From: an uncultured Flavobacteriaceae bacterium
GTDB lineage: Bacteria > Bacteroidota > Bacteroidia > Flavobacteriales > Flavobacteriaceae
DNA length: 64,000 nucleotides
NCBI GenBank assembly: GCA_947494715.1
Contig: CANLWG010000001.1
Span: 620,001-684,000 of the forward strand
Direction: 5' to 3'
Shown: piece after piece, positions 36,301 to 44,421 of the stretch
Layout of the letters: the number at the start of each line of letters is the position of its first letter
How positions within the stretch are numbered: the first letter of the stretch is position 1
Made by a program: the position numbers and the translations under genes
The notes under the pieces: generated by a model
Told to the model about the DNA's origin: nothing
Database searches by the model: none
The model's input: the letters and a program-made list of their open reading frames with translations, nothing else

Positions 36301-36789
36301 GTCTTGACTGCAAGCTATACGGACAATGGAGCGGATGGAACTATTCCCCTTACCGGTGTAAAATCGGTAGCTTTACAGGGAAGTACGGTTCCTTTTTCCG
36401 ATAAAATAAAATCTGACGGTTTTACACCTATTGCTTTTAATGGGATGGATTTGCTAATAATACCGGAAGGAGAAGGGTGGTTTGTCTTGGAAGATATCGA
36501 TTTGAAAGGAGTTCGCTCGGCCAATCTTATTGCCGGGTGGCAAGAGCCACCTAAGGCCGGACTTGATTTTGAACTTCGTCTAAACACTCCGGACGGTAAA
36601 CTTTTAGGGAAGGGTAGTATGCCTGCACCGGTTGCGGGACAGCCCGGTGGAATGGTACCTATTGCCCTGAATTCGGCTATTGATGTTAAGGCCGAGGAAA
36701 TTTACTTCATTTATAAACCAAATGGTAAAGATCGCGGCGCGGCACCTGTTGCTTTAATGAATGTAACTTTTGGTAGCGGAGCACCTTAA
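33376..36789 (+). CDS. ThuA - sugar dehydrogenase - PKD - cytochrome c - carbohydrate-binding fusion lipoprotein
   Basis: 1137 residues. Lipobox ALMGLMIMGC near residue 21. Domains: ThuA (about 25-245; KVLVFSKTMGFKHSSIPAG, GFVGVHAAADTEYDW, GRAFYTGAGHTEESY); a glucose/sorbosone-dehydrogenase-type propeller (about 255-710; LPNHDVLIGQRRGEI, GLMGLQKDSNYAENHWIYV, GHRNPYRISVD, YDEMNQAREAGNFGWP); PKD (about 720-800; YIWNLGNGEQ, HTYSEAGEYKVSVEV); cytochrome c with CKTCH (about 878-882) and a downstream Met in EVVMPAHP; and a CBM6-like C-terminus (about 985-1137). Likely extracytoplasmic sugar oxidation with the electron acceptor on the same chain. Monocistronic, ending in a bidirectional hairpin. Its overall plan parallels the protein at 23323, but with heme in place of copper. 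Confidence 0.88.
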   Translation: MKKISFLAVLALMGLMIMGCGNKRKGEPKVLVFSKTMGFKHSSIPAGMAAIQKLGEENGFAVDTTKNADLFTDENLEQYSTIVFLSTTGNILDHKQEAAFERYIQAGGGFVGVHAAADTEYDWGWYNKLVGAYFQSHPSGTPEADFVIKDRSFIATKHFTDSIWHRTDELYNYKKINPDINILMTLDESTYEGGTNGDFHPIAWYHEFDGGRAFYTGAGHTEESYSEEKFLQHLLGGIQYAIGDNLQLDYNKATTQIPPDIDRFSKVPLTVGEFFEPTEMAVLPNHDVLIGQRRGEILVYSDATKELKEVAKLDVYHKTLNTPGVNAEEGLMGLQKDSNYAENHWIYVFYAPTGDESVNRLSRFKYEGGVFDLASEQKILDVGSQREICCHTGGSIAFDGNGLLYLSTGDNSTPFNEKDVKYVNSGYAPLNDVPGHKQYDARRSSGNTNDLRGKILRIKVNEDGSYDIPEGNLFAVGMEKTRPEIYTMGHRNPYRISVDKKNGYLYWGDVGPDARADSLETRGHRGYDEMNQAREAGNFGWPLFIADNKPYVDYDYETGESGMTFDPEKPINDSRNNTGLQELPPAQPAYVFYPYVDTNDFPQVGTGGRNAMAGPAYYSDMYPNGGGLPKYYDGKVIIYDWMRGWMKAVTLFEDGTFNKMEPFASDIEVNNLIDVEMSPDGRVYLLEYGSGWFRQNEDSGLSYIEYNSGNRPPLIDNLIVDHTSGKLPLGIKAKVEARDRENNSVTYIWNLGNGEQMETQEPEISHTYSEAGEYKVSVEVKDDKGESAQSEVVSVVAGNSRPEVAIDLKGGNSSFFLQGVPVSYEVSVNDADGDPIDESNIFVSVDYMESLDEVNMSLGHQQVSAAVTGKALTQGMDCKTCHKEAEASIGPNYMDVAKKYLEEPNAMSYLQNKIISGGGGVWGEVVMPAHPNITKSEARQITEYIMSLAANAAEKQSLPISGILNPKPTKGANVMVLTASYTDNGADGTIPLTGVKSVALQGSTVPFSDKIKSDGFTPIAFNGMDLLIIPEGEGWFVLEDIDLKGVRSANLIAGWQEPPKAGLDFELRLNTPDGKLLGKGSMPAPVAGQPGGMVPIALNSAIDVKAEEIYFIYKPNGKDRGAAPVALMNVTFGSGAP

Positions 36790-36811
36790 TTTTAAGGGAA
36801 ACAAACAATAA

Positions 36812-36844
36812 GGTTTTGGCAAGGTTTCCAGCTTTGCCAAGACC
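36812..36844. terminator. Bidirectional hairpin terminator
   Basis: GGTTTTGGCAA pairs with TTGCCAAGACC (one G-T pair) around an 11-base loop, followed by TGTTTACTTTC. It lies between the convergent ThuA-dehydrogenase and M1 aminopeptidase genes. Confidence 0.75.
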
Positions 36845-36847
36845 TGT

Positions 36848-38470
36848 TTACTTTCTTTCGGCTCTTATATAAAAATTTCGATCGATACTAAAAGTTGACA
36901 ATTCCCCATCCAAAGATTCCGTTTTCCAATCTTGGTTTGGGAAAAGCCAATGGGGCTTATCTTCAACAAAGATTCGAATAGGCATATCAAAGCTTTCTAC
37001 AATATCGGTATATCTATAGTTAAGGGTATTCCCTTCAATTATATATTCCAATTTTGGAATCATGGTGGATCGTAGATATTGGTCAAAAAAGGCAGACAGA
37101 TCTTTTTCCGTTTTCTCACTGAGATAATCCTCAACTTGCTTCGTGGTGACGGTCTGATGATAAAAGTCCTTGTTTAGCCCACGAAGGGTTTTCCGCCACA
37201 TCTCGTCATCTTCCACTAATTGCCGGAGGGTATGCAATATATTGGCCCCCTTATAGTACATGTCTCCACTACCTTCATGGTTCACATCATATTTACCAAT
37301 AATAGGGCGGTCGTTTTTAATATTGGAACGGGTGCCGATTACATAGTCCGCAGAAGCCTCTTTACCGTGATAATAATCCAGGAACAAGTTTTCGGAATAG
37401 GCCGTAAATCCTTCATGAATCCACATATCCGCAATGTCCTTGTATGTGATATTGTTGGCAAACCATTCGTGTCCTGCTTCATGTATAATAATGAAATCGA
37501 ACTTTAACCCCCAGCCTGTCCCCGAAAGATCTTGCCCTAAATATCCGTTCTGAAATTTATTCCCATAGGTGACCGAACTTTGATGCTCCATACCCAAATA
37601 AGGAACTTCCACCAGCTTAAATCCATCTTTGTAAAAAGGGTAGGGGCCAAACCAATGTTCAAAAGCCTTCATCATCTGGGGAGCCTGCTGGAATTGTTTT
37701 TGCGCCTTATCAAAGTTTTGTGGAAGCACGTAATAATCCAAGGTCAAAGGTCCGGCCTCTCCTTGATAGGTAGTCCCAAAATGTTTATAATCGGCAATGT
37801 TTATGTTCACGCCATAATTATTAATGGGGCTGGCCACGAACCAATGATAGGTCTTTGTGTTTTCATTCTCCTCAACCTTTAGGAGCCTCCCATTGGAAAC
37901 ATCCATGAGATTTTTGGGAACGGTAATACTTATGGACATGCTATCCACTTCATCATACATATGGTCTTTGTTGGGCCACCAAACACTTGCCCCTAAACCT
38001 TGATTGGAGGTAGCAATGAAATGCTTGCCCCTTCCGTCTTTTTTCCAGGAAAAACCCCCATCCCAAGGAGCATTGACTGCTTCTTTGGGATATCCTGAGT
38101 AATAAACGACAATTTCATTGAACATTCCCGGTTGCTGAGGTTTTTCCAGCTGTACAAAATGGGCGTTCCCATTGGATTCTACTTTCAGTTCCTTCCCATC
38201 TTGGGTAACCTTTTCAATGTTGAGAGGGGGTTGTAAATCTACCTGTAGGGTTTGTTTTGGCTCCAAAACCTTATAACGAATGGTATTGCTACCCGAAATA
38301 TATTTATTGTCCGGTTGTACTTCAACATCCAAATGGTAATAGTTGAGGTCCCACCAGGCACGTTCTGGGGTAATACTGCCACGTAGCGTATCTTGTTCGG
38401 TAAAATTTTGACCAAAGGTAGCCAATGATGTTAATGCAATTAGAACTGCCTGGAAAAGTCTATTTTTCAT
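36848..38470 (-). CDS. M1-family aminopeptidase
   Basis: 540 residues with a signal peptide (MKNRLFQAVLIALTSLATFGQ). The gluzincin site is plain: IIHEAGHEWFANN is HExxH, and 18 residues later WIHEGFTAYSE gives the third zinc ligand (Glu) at about residue 330-355. LGMEHQSSVTYGN corresponds to the G-x-M-E-N exopeptidase motif, here GMEHQ, so the Asn is changed to His. The N-terminal beta domain (WWDLNYYHLDVEVQPDNKYISGSNTIRY) and the pre-protease strands are typical of M1. It releases amino acids from peptides in the periplasm. The length is short because the C-terminal ARM domain of full M1 enzymes is missing, which is usual for this Bacteroidota group. ATG start. Confidence 0.9.
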   Translation of the reverse strand: MKNRLFQAVLIALTSLATFGQNFTEQDTLRGSITPERAWWDLNYYHLDVEVQPDNKYISGSNTIRYKVLEPKQTLQVDLQPPLNIEKVTQDGKELKVESNGNAHFVQLEKPQQPGMFNEIVVYYSGYPKEAVNAPWDGGFSWKKDGRGKHFIATSNQGLGASVWWPNKDHMYDEVDSMSISITVPKNLMDVSNGRLLKVEENENTKTYHWFVASPINNYGVNINIADYKHFGTTYQGEAGPLTLDYYVLPQNFDKAQKQFQQAPQMMKAFEHWFGPYPFYKDGFKLVEVPYLGMEHQSSVTYGNKFQNGYLGQDLSGTGWGLKFDFIIIHEAGHEWFANNITYKDIADMWIHEGFTAYSENLFLDYYHGKEASADYVIGTRSNIKNDRPIIGKYDVNHEGSGDMYYKGANILHTLRQLVEDDEMWRKTLRGLNKDFYHQTVTTKQVEDYLSEKTEKDLSAFFDQYLRSTMIPKLEYIIEGNTLNYRYTDIVESFDMPIRIFVEDKPHWLFPNQDWKTESLDGELSTFSIDRNFYIRAERK

Positions 38471-38629
38471 AATATATCTTGAGTATTAAAAAACAGAACT
38501 CCAAAAGTATTAGAATTTATCGTATTGTTTGTTTTTGAAAACATGGTTTCCTCTTCGATTCTTTTTGGGAGCTTTTAATCCAAAATATATGCCATGATAA
38601 CTTGGTGTATATAAGGTTTGGATTTCAAC

Positions 38630-40843
38630 CTACTTTTTGGTTGCGAACCTTTTTAAAAGTTCCCTTACCTTTTTGGTGTTCTCGACAAAAAACCGAGCCT
38701 GTGTTTTTTGTTGCCCTACTTTTACGGTAATGGTGCTTTTGGGGAGTTCCTGAAACATAAACTCGTCCGTCCAATCATCACCTATGGCAAAGACAAAATC
38801 ATAGTCATCTTCTCCTAAAACCCGAACAGTGGCCCTTCCCTTGTTCACATTACTACTCTTTACTTCCATCACCTTATTCCCATTAAGGACACTAATGTCA
38901 TCATTGCCAATGAGGCTGGTAAGGACCGTATTTAATTCGGTGGCCCTTAGATTTCCAAAGTCCGGATCGGTTTTTCGATAATGCCAGGCCATGGAATAAT
39001 TTTTTTCTTCGATGAAGCTTCCCGGAGTACGATCTACAAATGATTCCAGTACGGGACGAATTTTTTCCATCCAATCGTTTTTTACATTTTCCAGCATCCG
39101 GAACGGTTCTCCATCCTTGGAAATCCATACCCCGTGCTCCACGATCATATTGTATTTTTTAGGAAGGAACCAACGTGTAAAGGTTTCTTTGTCACGACCG
39201 CTGACCAAATACATTTCCGTATCTTTCTGCTGATGTATCTGATCTAAAAGTTGATATAATTCCTCATCCGGATTTGCCTTTTGGGGATCGTTGTGAAATC
39301 CGGCAAGGGTTCCATCATAGTCCAGGAATAAAAGTCGTTTTTTCGCAGCTGTATAATCTTTTAAAATTCCGGTAAACAGATTATCGGTCATTCTTTTGGA
39401 AATGTTGGCGACATCACGGTCTTTTTGGGCCCTTAACGAGCTCATAAAACTATTGGCCCATTTTTCCACATTGTAACGTTCCAGACGCTTTTGAAGAAGT
39501 TTGTTCCTGGCTTGTTGCTCTTCCTTGGGCATGTTGATCGCAGTATACAAGGTATCCGCTATTTGTTCAAAATTGTTGGGATTGATCAACAGGGACTCGT
39601 TCATTTCATTGGCAGATCCTGCCATTTCACTAAGAATAAGTACTCCGGTTTTATCGGTCCGGGTGGCAATGTATTCCTTGGCCACTAGATTCATTCCGTC
39701 GCGTAGGGGCGTAAGCCAGGCAATATCACAAGAAGTATAGAGGTCTATTAAACTGTCAAAGGGAAGTGATCGGTAAAAATACCAGATCGGGGTCCAGTTC
39801 ACTGTAGCCAACTCTCCGTTAATGCGGCCAACCAGTTCATCCACTTCCTTTTTGAGCAACTGATATTGAGGTACATTGGATCGGGAGGGAACGGCTAAAA
39901 TAATGAGACGAACCTTCTCTTTGTATTGGGGATACTTGTTCAAAAAATATTCAAAGGCATTTAGGCGTTTAGCAATTCCCTTTGAGTAATCCAAGCGATC
40001 TATGGACAGAAGAAACTTCCCATCGGGAGTGGACTTTTTGTGCTTGTCCAACCGTTGTTGCAGATCCGATCGTTTCTCTGGTTTTTTTTGGCTATGTTCC
40101 TCGGCCGCCTTACTGAATTTCTTATAGTCGATACCCATGGGAAAGGAATCGACTTTGATAACCCGATTATCCAGATAAATATCATTGAAACTCACCTCTA
40201 GACCAAGCAATCTCCTAACCGAACTCAAAAAATGGCGTTCATAGTCATAGGTGTGAAACCCGATAAGATCAGAACCCAAAAGCCCTTCCAAAATTTCCTC
40301 ACGCCATGGTAGTGTCCTAAAGATTTCAAAGGAAGGGAAAGGGATATGTAGAAAGAAACCAATGGATATATCGGGACGCTCGTTTCTCACCATCTGGGGG
40401 ACCAGCATCAATTGATAATCATGAATCCAGATTGTATCCTCATCACTAGCTTTTTTCAGTATAGCATCGGCAAATTTTTGATTTACATCTTTGTAAACAT
40501 TCCAATAGTCCAGTTCAAATTCGGAATATTCCAAAAAATAATGGAATAAAGGCCAAACGGTACGGTTACTAAAGCCAAAATAGAATCCGTCCACCTCGTT
40601 TTTGGTCAATTTTACTTTGGAAGAACCGTGCTTCGCAAGTGCCTCGTCAATTTTAGGGGCAAGTTCCTCTGGAATTTCCTCATCGGTAAGTCCACTCCAG
40701 CCAATCCAAAGGCTATCACCGCCCGAATGTACAGATTTCATTCCGGTGGCCAACCCCCCAACACTTGGGATAGCTGTAATGCTACCATTGCTAATTTGTA
40801 ATTGTACGGGTAGTCTATTTGAGATTATGATAGTTTTGCCCAT
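38630..40843 (-). CDS. otsA-otsB: Bifunctional trehalose-6-phosphate synthase / trehalose-6-phosphatase
   Basis: 737 residues. The N-terminal GT20 domain (1-460) makes trehalose-6-phosphate from UDP-glucose and glucose-6-phosphate: ISNRLPVQLQ, PSVGGLATGMKSV, WPLFHYFLEY, IWIHDYQLMLVPQMV, GFFLHIPFPSFEIFRTLPWR, LLSIDRLDYSKGI and LRDGMNLVAKEYIA are all present. The C-terminal HAD-type phosphatase (about 500-737) has LLFLDYDGTLAGF (nucleophile Asp), LVSGRD, and FAIGDDWTDEFMF. Single-chain enzymes of this kind are usual in Bacteroidota, in contrast to the separate E. coli OtsA and OtsB. Trehalose is an osmolyte and stress protectant. It is divergent from the GH15 gene, with 103 bases between. ATG start. 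Confidence 0.95.
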   Translation of the reverse strand: MGKTIIISNRLPVQLQISNGSITAIPSVGGLATGMKSVHSGGDSLWIGWSGLTDEEIPEELAPKIDEALAKHGSSKVKLTKNEVDGFYFGFSNRTVWPLFHYFLEYSEFELDYWNVYKDVNQKFADAILKKASDEDTIWIHDYQLMLVPQMVRNERPDISIGFFLHIPFPSFEIFRTLPWREEILEGLLGSDLIGFHTYDYERHFLSSVRRLLGLEVSFNDIYLDNRVIKVDSFPMGIDYKKFSKAAEEHSQKKPEKRSDLQQRLDKHKKSTPDGKFLLSIDRLDYSKGIAKRLNAFEYFLNKYPQYKEKVRLIILAVPSRSNVPQYQLLKKEVDELVGRINGELATVNWTPIWYFYRSLPFDSLIDLYTSCDIAWLTPLRDGMNLVAKEYIATRTDKTGVLILSEMAGSANEMNESLLINPNNFEQIADTLYTAINMPKEEQQARNKLLQKRLERYNVEKWANSFMSSLRAQKDRDVANISKRMTDNLFTGILKDYTAAKKRLLFLDYDGTLAGFHNDPQKANPDEELYQLLDQIHQQKDTEMYLVSGRDKETFTRWFLPKKYNMIVEHGVWISKDGEPFRMLENVKNDWMEKIRPVLESFVDRTPGSFIEEKNYSMAWHYRKTDPDFGNLRATELNTVLTSLIGNDDISVLNGNKVMEVKSSNVNKGRATVRVLGEDDYDFVFAIGDDWTDEFMFQELPKSTITVKVGQQKTQARFFVENTKKVRELLKRFATKK

Positions 40844-40946
40844 GAAATGGATGTTTTTGGCGTGTTTTACTTTTAATTTCTCTAAATTTCGTCAAATTGC
40901 ATGGTAATAACAATTCAAAACCGGATTACATCAACATTTTTATTGA

Positions 40947-42749
40947 ATGGATAATTTAGACTACGGAATAGTAGGAAATTGTAGGAGTGCTGCCCTAATT
41001 TCAAAAACAGGTTCCGTTGATTGGTGCTGTTTACCCGAATTTGATTCTTCATCGGTCTTCGCCAAGATACTGGACGATAAGATCGGCGGCAGTTTTGAAA
41101 TACGTGTGGCAAAGGAGTATTCCATAAAACAGCGGTATAAAAAAAGCACAGCAGTGCTTATTACCCGGTTTTCCGATGGGGAGAACACTTTTGAGGTCCA
41201 TGATTTCATGCCGCGTTATTACAACGAGAACGGAGGCTATCATGCCCCTCCGGAGTTGGCAAGACATGTCCGCCATATTAAGGGGAAACCTAAATTTAGA
41301 GTGCATTACGACCCTAAGCTGGAATATGCCCTTGGAGAGACCAAGACATATGTAAAGAAAAACTTTGTGGTGAGCCTTACCCAAACCGAAAAGTTCGACA
41401 CCGTTTTCTTGTATACCTCCTTTAATAAGAATGCCGTAGTGGAAGGTAGGGAGTTGGAAATAAAACAAAATGGCTATTTTTTGGTAGGGTACAATGAAAA
41501 GATACTTCTGCCCAGCACTCGAAAAATTTATCTGGATTTAGAGCGTACCAAGGTATATTGGCTTAATTGGACGAACAGGACACCTACCTATAACAAGTAC
41601 AACAAACAGATTGTGCGCAGTGCCATAACGTTGAAGCTTCTAAGTTATGATAAAACCGGAGCCGTACTTGCGGCTGCAACGACCTCCTTGCCGGAGACAA
41701 TCGGTGAGGTACGGAACTGGGATTACCGTTTTTGTTGGATCAGGGATGCCTCTATGGTAATCAAGGTTATGGCGGATCTGGGCCACAAGAACGTGGCACG
41801 CAGATACCTGCAATTCGTTATTGACCTGATTCCGGACAAGGATGAAAAATTGCAGATTATGTACGGCATCAACAAGGAGAAAACCTTGACGGAAAAAACT
41901 TTGGATCATTTGAGCGGTTACAAAAACTCCAAGCCTGTCCGGGTTGGCAATGCGGCCTATGAGCAAAAGCAAAATGATATATATGGCATTTTGATGGACG
42001 TCATCCATGCGCAACTGGCCAAGTTTAGTACGGGTATCGAAAATGGCGAAGAGTTGTGGGGCATAACCAAAGGGATTGTATGGATCGTTTCCAGACACTG
42101 GAAAGAGCCTGATAAAGGTATTTGGGAATTACGTACCGAAGACCGACATTTTACATTTTCAAAAGTTCTTTGCTGGGTGGCCATAGATAGGGCCGTAAGG
42201 GTTGCCCGTATACTGAAGAAGACCCGAAAGTTGGAACAATGGACTCAATTGGAACAGGAAATTAAAAACGACATTCATGAAAATGCCTGGAGCGATGAAG
42301 TAAATGCATTCACCCAATCCTATGGTTCCACACATTTGGATGCTTCTGTATTGCTTATGGAGTCCTATGGGTTTATCCATGCCAAATCGCCCAAATTTGT
42401 GAGTACGGTAAAGGCCATTGAAAAGGAATTGAGCAACGATGGCCTATTGTACCGCTATAAGAACAAGGACGATTTTGGACTACCTTCATCTTCCTTTACC
42501 ATCTGTACTTTTTGGTTTATCAATAGCCTATTCAAAATAGGGGAGGAAGAAAAGGCGGTCGCTCTTTTTGAAAAAACCCTAACTTATGGGAACCATTTAG
42601 GGTTGTTTAGCGAGGACATTGATTTTAAGACCAAAAGGCTTTTAGGGAATTTCCCCCAAGCCTATTCACATTTGGCAATGATCGAATGCGCGGTCAACTT
42701 TTCCAGAAAAAACACCGAGGAGCGTATTTTGGAATCTATGAGGGAGTAG
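40947..42749 (+). CDS. Glycoside hydrolase family 15 protein, possibly a trehalase
   Basis: 600 residues with no signal peptide. The N-terminal beta-sandwich start is DNLDYGIVGNCRSAALISKTGSVDWCCLPEFDSSSVFAKILDD, the usual opening of bacterial glucoamylase-like GH15 proteins. The (alpha/alpha)6 barrel has VRNWDYRFCWIRDASMVI, GIENGEELWGITKGIVWIVSRHW, and a late YSHLAMIECAVNFSR. The general acid expected in the last third lies near SSSFTICTFWFINSLFKIGEEE, where the usual Glu-Gly-x-F has become Ser-Ser-Ser-F, so the catalytic residue needs checking. GH15 enzymes cleave alpha-glucosides; some bacterial members are trehalases. Its position divergent from the trehalose synthase suggests trehalose turnover (inference). 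Confidence 0.88.
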   Translation: MDNLDYGIVGNCRSAALISKTGSVDWCCLPEFDSSSVFAKILDDKIGGSFEIRVAKEYSIKQRYKKSTAVLITRFSDGENTFEVHDFMPRYYNENGGYHAPPELARHVRHIKGKPKFRVHYDPKLEYALGETKTYVKKNFVVSLTQTEKFDTVFLYTSFNKNAVVEGRELEIKQNGYFLVGYNEKILLPSTRKIYLDLERTKVYWLNWTNRTPTYNKYNKQIVRSAITLKLLSYDKTGAVLAAATTSLPETIGEVRNWDYRFCWIRDASMVIKVMADLGHKNVARRYLQFVIDLIPDKDEKLQIMYGINKEKTLTEKTLDHLSGYKNSKPVRVGNAAYEQKQNDIYGILMDVIHAQLAKFSTGIENGEELWGITKGIVWIVSRHWKEPDKGIWELRTEDRHFTFSKVLCWVAIDRAVRVARILKKTRKLEQWTQLEQEIKNDIHENAWSDEVNAFTQSYGSTHLDASVLLMESYGFIHAKSPKFVSTVKAIEKELSNDGLLYRYKNKDDFGLPSSSFTICTFWFINSLFKIGEEEKAVALFEKTLTYGNHLGLFSEDIDFKTKRLLGNFPQAYSHLAMIECAVNFSRKNTEERILESMRE

Positions 42750-43098
42750 GGTCAAGGTGAACCTTCCTTTTTATTGCCCACGTTAAAATGTGGTATTTTA
42801 ATTTCCCAAGAATTCTTGCATATACCTCGTTTGGTCGGTTACAGCTCCAGTATTATGACTTCTCTTGCTCGAGCCCCCAATTATACAACTTGTATTAGGG
42901 GTAAAGAACCGCAATAGGTTCAAAATCAGTTTTTCCACTTAATGAATTAGTATGGTGATTTTCCAGATTTCGCCATTTAATACGTTAAAGTTGTTAAATT
43001 TTGACTAAAACCATTTTTTAGGGGGAACTTTTTCATTAAATAAATTGTCTATTCTAGTAAAGGACCTTGTGTCTTTTACGATTGCTAAGAAAAGAAAA
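42750..43098. other. Intergenic region before the sigma-factor operon
   Basis: 349 bases. Just after the GH15 stop, AAGG-TGAA-CCTT followed by CCTTTTT is a weak terminator candidate. The rest is AT-rich, and the ECF-type promoter candidate is at its right end. No other ORF, tRNA or repeat was recognised. Confidence 0.5.
43024..43052 (+). promoter_or_regulatory. ECF-type promoter candidate for the sigma-factor module
   Basis: GGAACTT (43024-43030), then 16 bases, then GTCTAT (43047-43052) resembles the sigma-E class pattern GGAACTT-N15/16-TCTAA. It is placed to start transcription near 43060, about 40 bases before the GTG chosen as the sigma-factor start. Autoregulation by the encoded sigma factor is common in ECF families and is inferred here. 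Confidence 0.45.
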
Positions 43099-43659
43099 GT
43101 GAAAGTTATCCCCCTTTATAAGGACGAGAAGTCGCTTATCCGAAAAGCGATACTGGCCAACAAGGCGGCACAATTTGGATTGTATGAAAAATACTCTTCC
43201 AAGATGCTGGCCGTTTGCAAGAGGTATGTCCGGGATGTACAATATGCAGAGGATGTAATGATCCAAGGCTTTCTAAAAGTATTTATGCGCTTGAATACTT
43301 TTAAGGGAGATGGGAGTTTTGAAGGTTGGATCAGACAAATAATGGTGCGGGAATGCATCAACTTCCTCAAACGAAACCGAAGATTAGTGTTCAAAGGTGA
43401 TATTCAGTATCGTGAAGGTTCTGGAAGTCCCAGTATTACCATGAAAGCGGATGCCGAATATCTATTAAGGTTAATAGATGAACTTCCTGAAGGGCATAGA
43501 TTCGTTTTCATGCTTCACGCCATCGAAGGGTATAAGCACACGGAAATAGCCCAATTACTTAAGATTTCTGAGAATACTTCAAAATCAAAACTTTCGAAAG
43601 CCCGCAAAATCCTTCAGAAAAAATTGGAATTCCAAAGAAAAAATCATGAAGCACTTTGA
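43099..43659 (+). CDS. ECF-type RNA polymerase sigma factor
   Basis: 186 residues from the GTG at 43099. An open frame continues up to a TTG at 43045, but that codon overlaps the -10 of the likely promoter, whereas MKVIPLYKDEKSLIRKAI is the usual beginning of this sigma group and the GTG has an A-rich leader. Region 2 (KAAQFGLYEKYSSKMLAVCKRYVRDVQYAEDVMIQGFLKVFMRLNTFKGDGSFEGWIRQIMVRECINFLKRN) and region 4 (YLLRLIDELPEGHRFVFMLHAIEGYKHTEIAQLLKISENTSKSKLSKARKILQKKL) are both complete. The next gene overlaps its 3' end by 14 bases, the common coupling of a sigma factor to its regulator. The signal and target genes are unknown. Confidence 0.9.
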   Translation: MKVIPLYKDEKSLIRKAILANKAAQFGLYEKYSSKMLAVCKRYVRDVQYAEDVMIQGFLKVFMRLNTFKGDGSFEGWIRQIMVRECINFLKRNRRLVFKGDIQYREGSGSPSITMKADAEYLLRLIDELPEGHRFVFMLHAIEGYKHTEIAQLLKISENTSKSKLSKARKILQKKLEFQRKNHEAL

Positions 43660-44332
43660 TGTTGAAGGCTATGCCAAGGAACTATTGGAAGGATGTACCC
43701 TTAAGCCAAATGAATCTACTTGGCCAAAGCTTTTGGATAAATTAAGTGAAGCGGAGCAAAAAAATAGGAAACAGGGATACTACATAAAAGGGGCTACATT
43801 CTTGGTCATTCTAATGCTGGGGATAGGTTTTACAAATGAAGGAATAGAAGATCAAGTAAGTATGCCCTTTATAGATACACAGGTCAATTTGATTGGCGAT
43901 GAACCGGAGGTTTTGCACCCTGCCCAAACGCGAGAAGTCCGTACGGAAAAATCCGGTTTATTGATTAAAGCACCTACCAATAAAAAGGTATCTATTAAAG
44001 GGCGTGGTATGGCTGTAGAGACAAAAAAGAAGGCGCCCATAAGTTCGGATACTAGTATGGAAAATATATATGTTGAGAAAAATATAGCAGCTACCAATAC
44101 GTCTCCTGAATCACGGAATTTGGAGGTGACCGAGGCAGAAATCGATGATTTGATGAGCAAGGCGCGACAAAATGTTGAAAGGCAAAGGGCATTGCTTAGA
44201 ATGAGAAAGGTTTTGGCAATTGAGATGCTTGCAGAAATAGAGAAAGAAATAGAGCATCAACAGAATAGGAACGGTTTATCTCAAAGCCTAAAATATGGTT
44301 TTGTGAAAGTAAAAGATGCAATCGCAAATTGA
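43646..44332 (+). CDS. Probable membrane anti-sigma factor
   Basis: 228 residues with a single membrane segment (YYIKGATFLVILMLGIGF, about residues 45-63) after a cytosolic N-terminus (MKHFDVEGYAKELLEGCTLKPNESTWPKLLDKL). The pattern of an N-terminal cytosolic part that can bind a sigma factor, one span, and an extracytoplasmic tail fits anti-sigma factors. The tail carries a charged coiled-coil-like stretch (AEIDDLMSKARQNVERQRALLRMRKVLAIEMLAEIEKEI). No zinc-binding HxxxCxxC motif of the ZAS type is seen. Overlap with the sigma gene by 14 bases supports the role, which remains an inference from position and topology. Confidence 0.65.
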   Translation: MKHFDVEGYAKELLEGCTLKPNESTWPKLLDKLSEAEQKNRKQGYYIKGATFLVILMLGIGFTNEGIEDQVSMPFIDTQVNLIGDEPEVLHPAQTREVRTEKSGLLIKAPTNKKVSIKGRGMAVETKKKAPISSDTSMENIYVEKNIAATNTSPESRNLEVTEAEIDDLMSKARQNVERQRALLRMRKVLAIEMLAEIEKEIEHQQNRNGLSQSLKYGFVKVKDAIAN

Positions 44333-44421
44333 AGCATGTACTATTCTAAGAGGTTGGACCTTGGTGTCTAAACCATTTCAGGATATGTACACTATACTTA
44401 AAAACATCAAAAGCATGCACC

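Noticed and set aside
23323-36789. The two ThuA proteins as a recent tandem duplication
   Set aside because: They share domain order only in the first two domains; propeller motifs and C-terminal redox domains differ widely. They are separate family members.
43045-43098. TTG start for the sigma factor at 43045
   Set aside because: It lies on the inferred -10 of the promoter, and the residues before MKVIPLYKDEK have no family support; the GTG at 43099 was chosen.
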